A stretch of 64,000 bases of DNA from an uncultured Prevotellaceae bacterium (lineage in GTDB: Bacteria > Bacteroidota > Bacteroidia > Bacteroidales > Bacteroidaceae), in contig ONLY01000002.1 in NCBI GenBank assembly GCA_900318775.1, positions 62,001-126,000 of the forward strand, read 5' to 3'. Of this stretch, positions 61,706 through 64,000 are shown piece by piece. The notes beneath the pieces were generated by a model. It was not told the DNA's origin. It saw nothing but the letters and a program-made list of their open reading frames with translations, and made no database searches. How positions within the stretch are numbered: position 1 is the first letter of the stretch; the number at the start of each line of letters is the position of its first letter. The position numbers and the translations under genes are program-made.

Positions 61706-63772
61706 ATGGAACAAAAGAATTTCAAGAGAACAACGGTGACGGCAGCGCTGCCATACGCCAACGGACCTGTGCATATTGGTCACTTGGCTGGAGTGTATGT
61801 GCCCGCCGACATCTATGTAAGATACTTGCGACTGAAGGGACGTGAGGTGATGTTTGTGTGTGGTAGTGATGAGCATGGTGTGCCTGTGACGATTCGTGCG
61901 AAGAAGGAGGGATGCACCGTGCAGGACGTGGTGGACCGCTACAACGGCATCATCAAGAAGTCCTTTGCTGATTTTGGCATCAGCTTCGATATTTTCAGCC
62001 GCACCACCAGCAAGACGCATCATCAGTTTGCCGCTGACTTCTTCAAGAAGCTCTACGATGACGGCAAATTTGTGGAAATTACCTCGGAACAGTTCTATGA
62101 CGAGGAGACGAAGCAGTTCCTCACTGACCGCAACATCAAGGGCGAGTGCCCACGCTGCCACGCGGAGGGCGCATACGGCGACCAGTGCGAGAAGTGTGGC
62201 GCAACACTCTCTCCCGAAGAACTTATCAATCCGGTGAACGCTATCAACGGCAATCCGCTGGTGAAGAAGGCCACCAAGCACTGGTACTTGCCGCTTGACC
62301 AGTATCAGGGTTGGCTTGAGGACTGGATTCTGAAGGGGCATCCCGAATGGCGCAGCAATGTGTATGGCCAGTGCAAGAGCTGGTTGGACGGAGGGCTGAA
62401 GCCTCGTGCTGTGACACGCGACCTCGACTGGGGCATCCCTGTGCCCGTGGAAGGTGCTGAGGGCAAGGTGCTCTATGTGTGGTTTGATGCCCCCATCGGC
62501 TACATTTCCAACACGAAGGAACTCTGTGAGAACGAGCCCGAGAAGTGGGGCACCTGGCAGAAATGGTGGCAGGACGAGGAGACTCGTCTGATTCACTTCA
62601 TCGGCAAGGACAACATCGTGTTCCACTGCATCGTGTTCCCATCGATGCTGAAGGCTCACGGTGACTACATCCTGCCCGACAATGTGCCCAGCAACGAGTT
62701 CCTGAATCTGGAGGGCAACAAGATTTCTACTTCAAAGAACTATGCCGTTTGGCTCAACGAATATCTGGAAGAGCTTCCAAACCGCCAGGACGAGCTTCGC
62801 TATGTGCTCACAGCCAATGCGCCCGAGACCAAGGACAACGACTTCACTTGGGCTGATTTCCAGGCGCGTTGCAACAACGAGCTGGTGGCTGTATATGGCA
62901 ACTTCGTGAATCGCGCTCTGCAACTCACGCAGAAATATTATGATGGCATCGTGCCTGAGTGCGGCGAGCTGACCGACACTGACAAGGCTACTCTTGCTGA
63001 GTTTGCATCGGTGAAGGACAACGTGGAGAAACTCATCGAGGGCTTCAAGTTCCGCGAGGCACAGAAGGAGGCAATGAACCTGGCCCGCATCGGCAACAAG
63101 TACATCGCTGACGAAGAGCCTTGGAAGGTCATCAAGACCGACCCTGAGCGTGTGAAGACCATCATCTACATCTCTCTGCAGCTCACAGCCAATCTGGCCA
63201 TCGCGTTTGAACCATTCCTGCCTTTCTCTTCAGCTAAGCTCCGCGACATGATTAACATGGAGACTCTTAACTGGGAAGACCTCGGCAAGACTGACCTGCT
63301 GCCTGCTGGCAAGCAACTCGGCAAGCCAACTCTCCTCTTCTCAAAGATTGAGGACGAGACCATCAAGTTCCAGACCGACAAGCTGGAGGCTACCATCAAG
63401 GCCAACGAGGCAGCTAATGCAGAGGTGGCTCCCGTGAAGGAGACTGTGGCATTTGACGATTTCACAAAACTCGATATCCGTGTGGCTACCGTGCTGGAAT
63501 GCGAGCGCGTGCCCAAGATGAAGAAGCTCCTGAAGTTCAAGCTGGACGATGGTACACCCAAGGGACGCACCATCGTGAGCGGCATCGCTCAGTGGTATGA
63601 GCCAGAGCAGTTGGTGGGCAAGCAGGTGCTCTTCATTGCCAACTTGGCTCCACGTGAGTTCAAGAACGGACTTGTGAGCGAGGGCATGATTCTCTCTGCC
63701 GAGAACTACGACGGCACCATCAGTGTGACGACGGTAGAGAAGCCTGTAAAGGGCGGCAGCCAGGTATGCTAA
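61706..63772 (+). CDS. metG: Methionyl-tRNA synthetase
   Basis: A 688-residue class I synthetase charging tRNA-Met. HIGH motif as PVHIGHLA (H23-H26), a zinc-binding knuckle CPRC...CEKCG (about 148-165), the KMSKS equivalent as GNKISTSKN (about 336-344, KISTS variant as in the E. coli type), an anticodon-binding helical domain, and a C-terminal tRNA-binding OB domain (about 580-688; [14 protein letters not shown]) that dimerises the enzyme. Length normal. The next gene starts 38 nt on. Confidence 0.97.
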   Translation: MEQKNFKRTTVTAALPYANGPVHIGHLAGVYVPADIYVRYLRLKGREVMFVCGSDEHGVPVTIRAKKEGCTVQDVVDRYNGIIKKSFADFGISFDIFSRTTSKTHHQFAADFFKKLYDDGKFVEITSEQFYDEETKQFLTDRNIKGECPRCHAEGAYGDQCEKCGATLSPEELINPVNAINGNPLVKKATKHWYLPLDQYQGWLEDWILKGHPEWRSNVYGQCKSWLDGGLKPRAVTRDLDWGIPVPVEGAEGKVLYVWFDAPIGYISNTKELCENEPEKWGTWQKWWQDEETRLIHFIGKDNIVFHCIVFPSMLKAHGDYILPDNVPSNEFLNLEGNKISTSKNYAVWLNEYLEELPNRQDELRYVLTANAPETKDNDFTWADFQARCNNELVAVYGNFVNRALQLTQKYYDGIVPECGELTDTDKATLAEFASVKDNVEKLIEGFKFREAQKEAMNLARIGNKYIADEEPWKVIKTDPERVKTIIYISLQLTANLAIAFEPFLPFSSAKLRDMINMETLNWEDLGKTDLLPAGKQLGKPTLLFSKIEDETIKFQTDKLEATIKANEAANAEVAPVKETVAFDDFTKLDIRVATVLECERVPKMKKLLKFKLDDGTPKGRTIVSGIAQWYEPEQLVGKQVLFIANLAPREFKNGLVSEGMILSAENYDGTISVTTVEKPVKGGSQVC

Positions 63773-63810
63773 TTGGCACGCACGCTGAATGATTTTTTTG
63801 ACAGAAGGGC

Positions 63811-64000
63811 ATGAAAAAGAAGACGGTCGGCACATGGACGCTTTTCATCGTTGTTGGAGCACTGGTGATATGGTGCGCCACCCGTTGGAGAGTGTGGTTT
63901 CACAATCCGGAAGAAGCGCCGTATGTGCCTGCTGAAGTGCCTGCGAGAGTGCTGCTGACGTTTGGCGATGAGGACGGGCTGCACAGCCGCAATGTCAGTT
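63811..64000 (+). CDS. Membrane-anchored protein, 5' part (runs off the window)
   Basis: 63 codons are visible from the ATG at 63811: a short Lys-rich start (MKKKTVGTWTLF), one hydrophobic segment (about 10-26), then a soluble region (PAEVPARVLLTFGDEDGLHS RNVS). The RVLLTFGD...SRNVS pattern resembles the fibronectin-like domain before purple-acid-type metallophosphatases, but too little is present to be sure. Same strand as metG, 38 nt downstream. Confidence 0.6.
   Translation, partial: MKKKTVGTWTLFIVVGALVIWCATRWRVWFHNPEEAPYVPAEVPARVLLTFGDEDGLHSRNVS

Overview
The window is ordinary chromosome from a Bacteroidales bacterium, most likely Prevotellaceae (Prevotella in the broad sense). Evidence: promoters have the Bacteroidetes -7 box TAnnTTTG; starts lack clear Shine-Dalgarno sequences; MurF and alanine racemase are fused; the type IX secretion genes porG-like (DUF6089) and porZ are present; and DUF6242, DUF4890, DUF5686 and GSCFA proteins occur. 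No phage, plasmid, transposase or CRISPR array was seen. Two tRNAs (Pro-CGG, Asn-GUU) and one unidentified structured RNA candidate were found.

Layout. 1-5.8 kb: 5' end of rnr, an epimerase/PAP2 lipid-type pair, a radical SAM protein, a zinc-ligand-less sirtuin and a DUF6242 lipoprotein. 5.8-13.5 kb: the envelope-biogenesis run porG-like, uppS, bamA, three OmpH/Skp chaperones, murI (TTG start) and a DUF4890 protein. 13.5-14.7 kb: a 1.2 kb stretch without protein genes, holding a terminator, a 23-nt tandem palindrome array, the RNA candidate and tRNA-Pro. 14.7-20.7 kb: pckA, RNase H, a carboxynorspermidine-synthase-like gene, recA and a YitT protein. 20.7-31.1 kb: mutS, a DUF5686 outer-membrane protein and gpmI on the minus strand, then GSCFA and murF-alr on the plus strand. 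31.1-41.4 kb: a surface-glycan region (MBOAT plus SGNH O-acyltransferase pair, four GT2/GT4 genes, a GT11 fucosyltransferase), part of which is joined by 4-bp overlaps to porZ and lies behind prmC.

41.4-50.3 kb is the most unusual part. Two giant divergent paralogous secreted proteins (about 1175 and 1189 residues) sit either side of a lone tyrosine recombinase. Their leaders form a perfect 45-bp inverted repeat, and even their terminators are related. This could be a recombinase-driven promoter-swap (phase-variation) locus. A 92-bp palindromic element next to the recombinase has a second copy inserted in frame in the GSCFA gene 18 kb away.

50.3-64 kb: a BaiN-like flavoprotein and a SulP transporter, two glycosyltransferases, tRNA-Asn, the dxs-trkA-trkH operon, a small outer-membrane barrel, a second 23-nt palindrome array, metG and the start of an unidentified membrane-anchored protein. 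Across the window there are many short tandem repeats whose sequence differs from place to place but whose period is always 7 nt.
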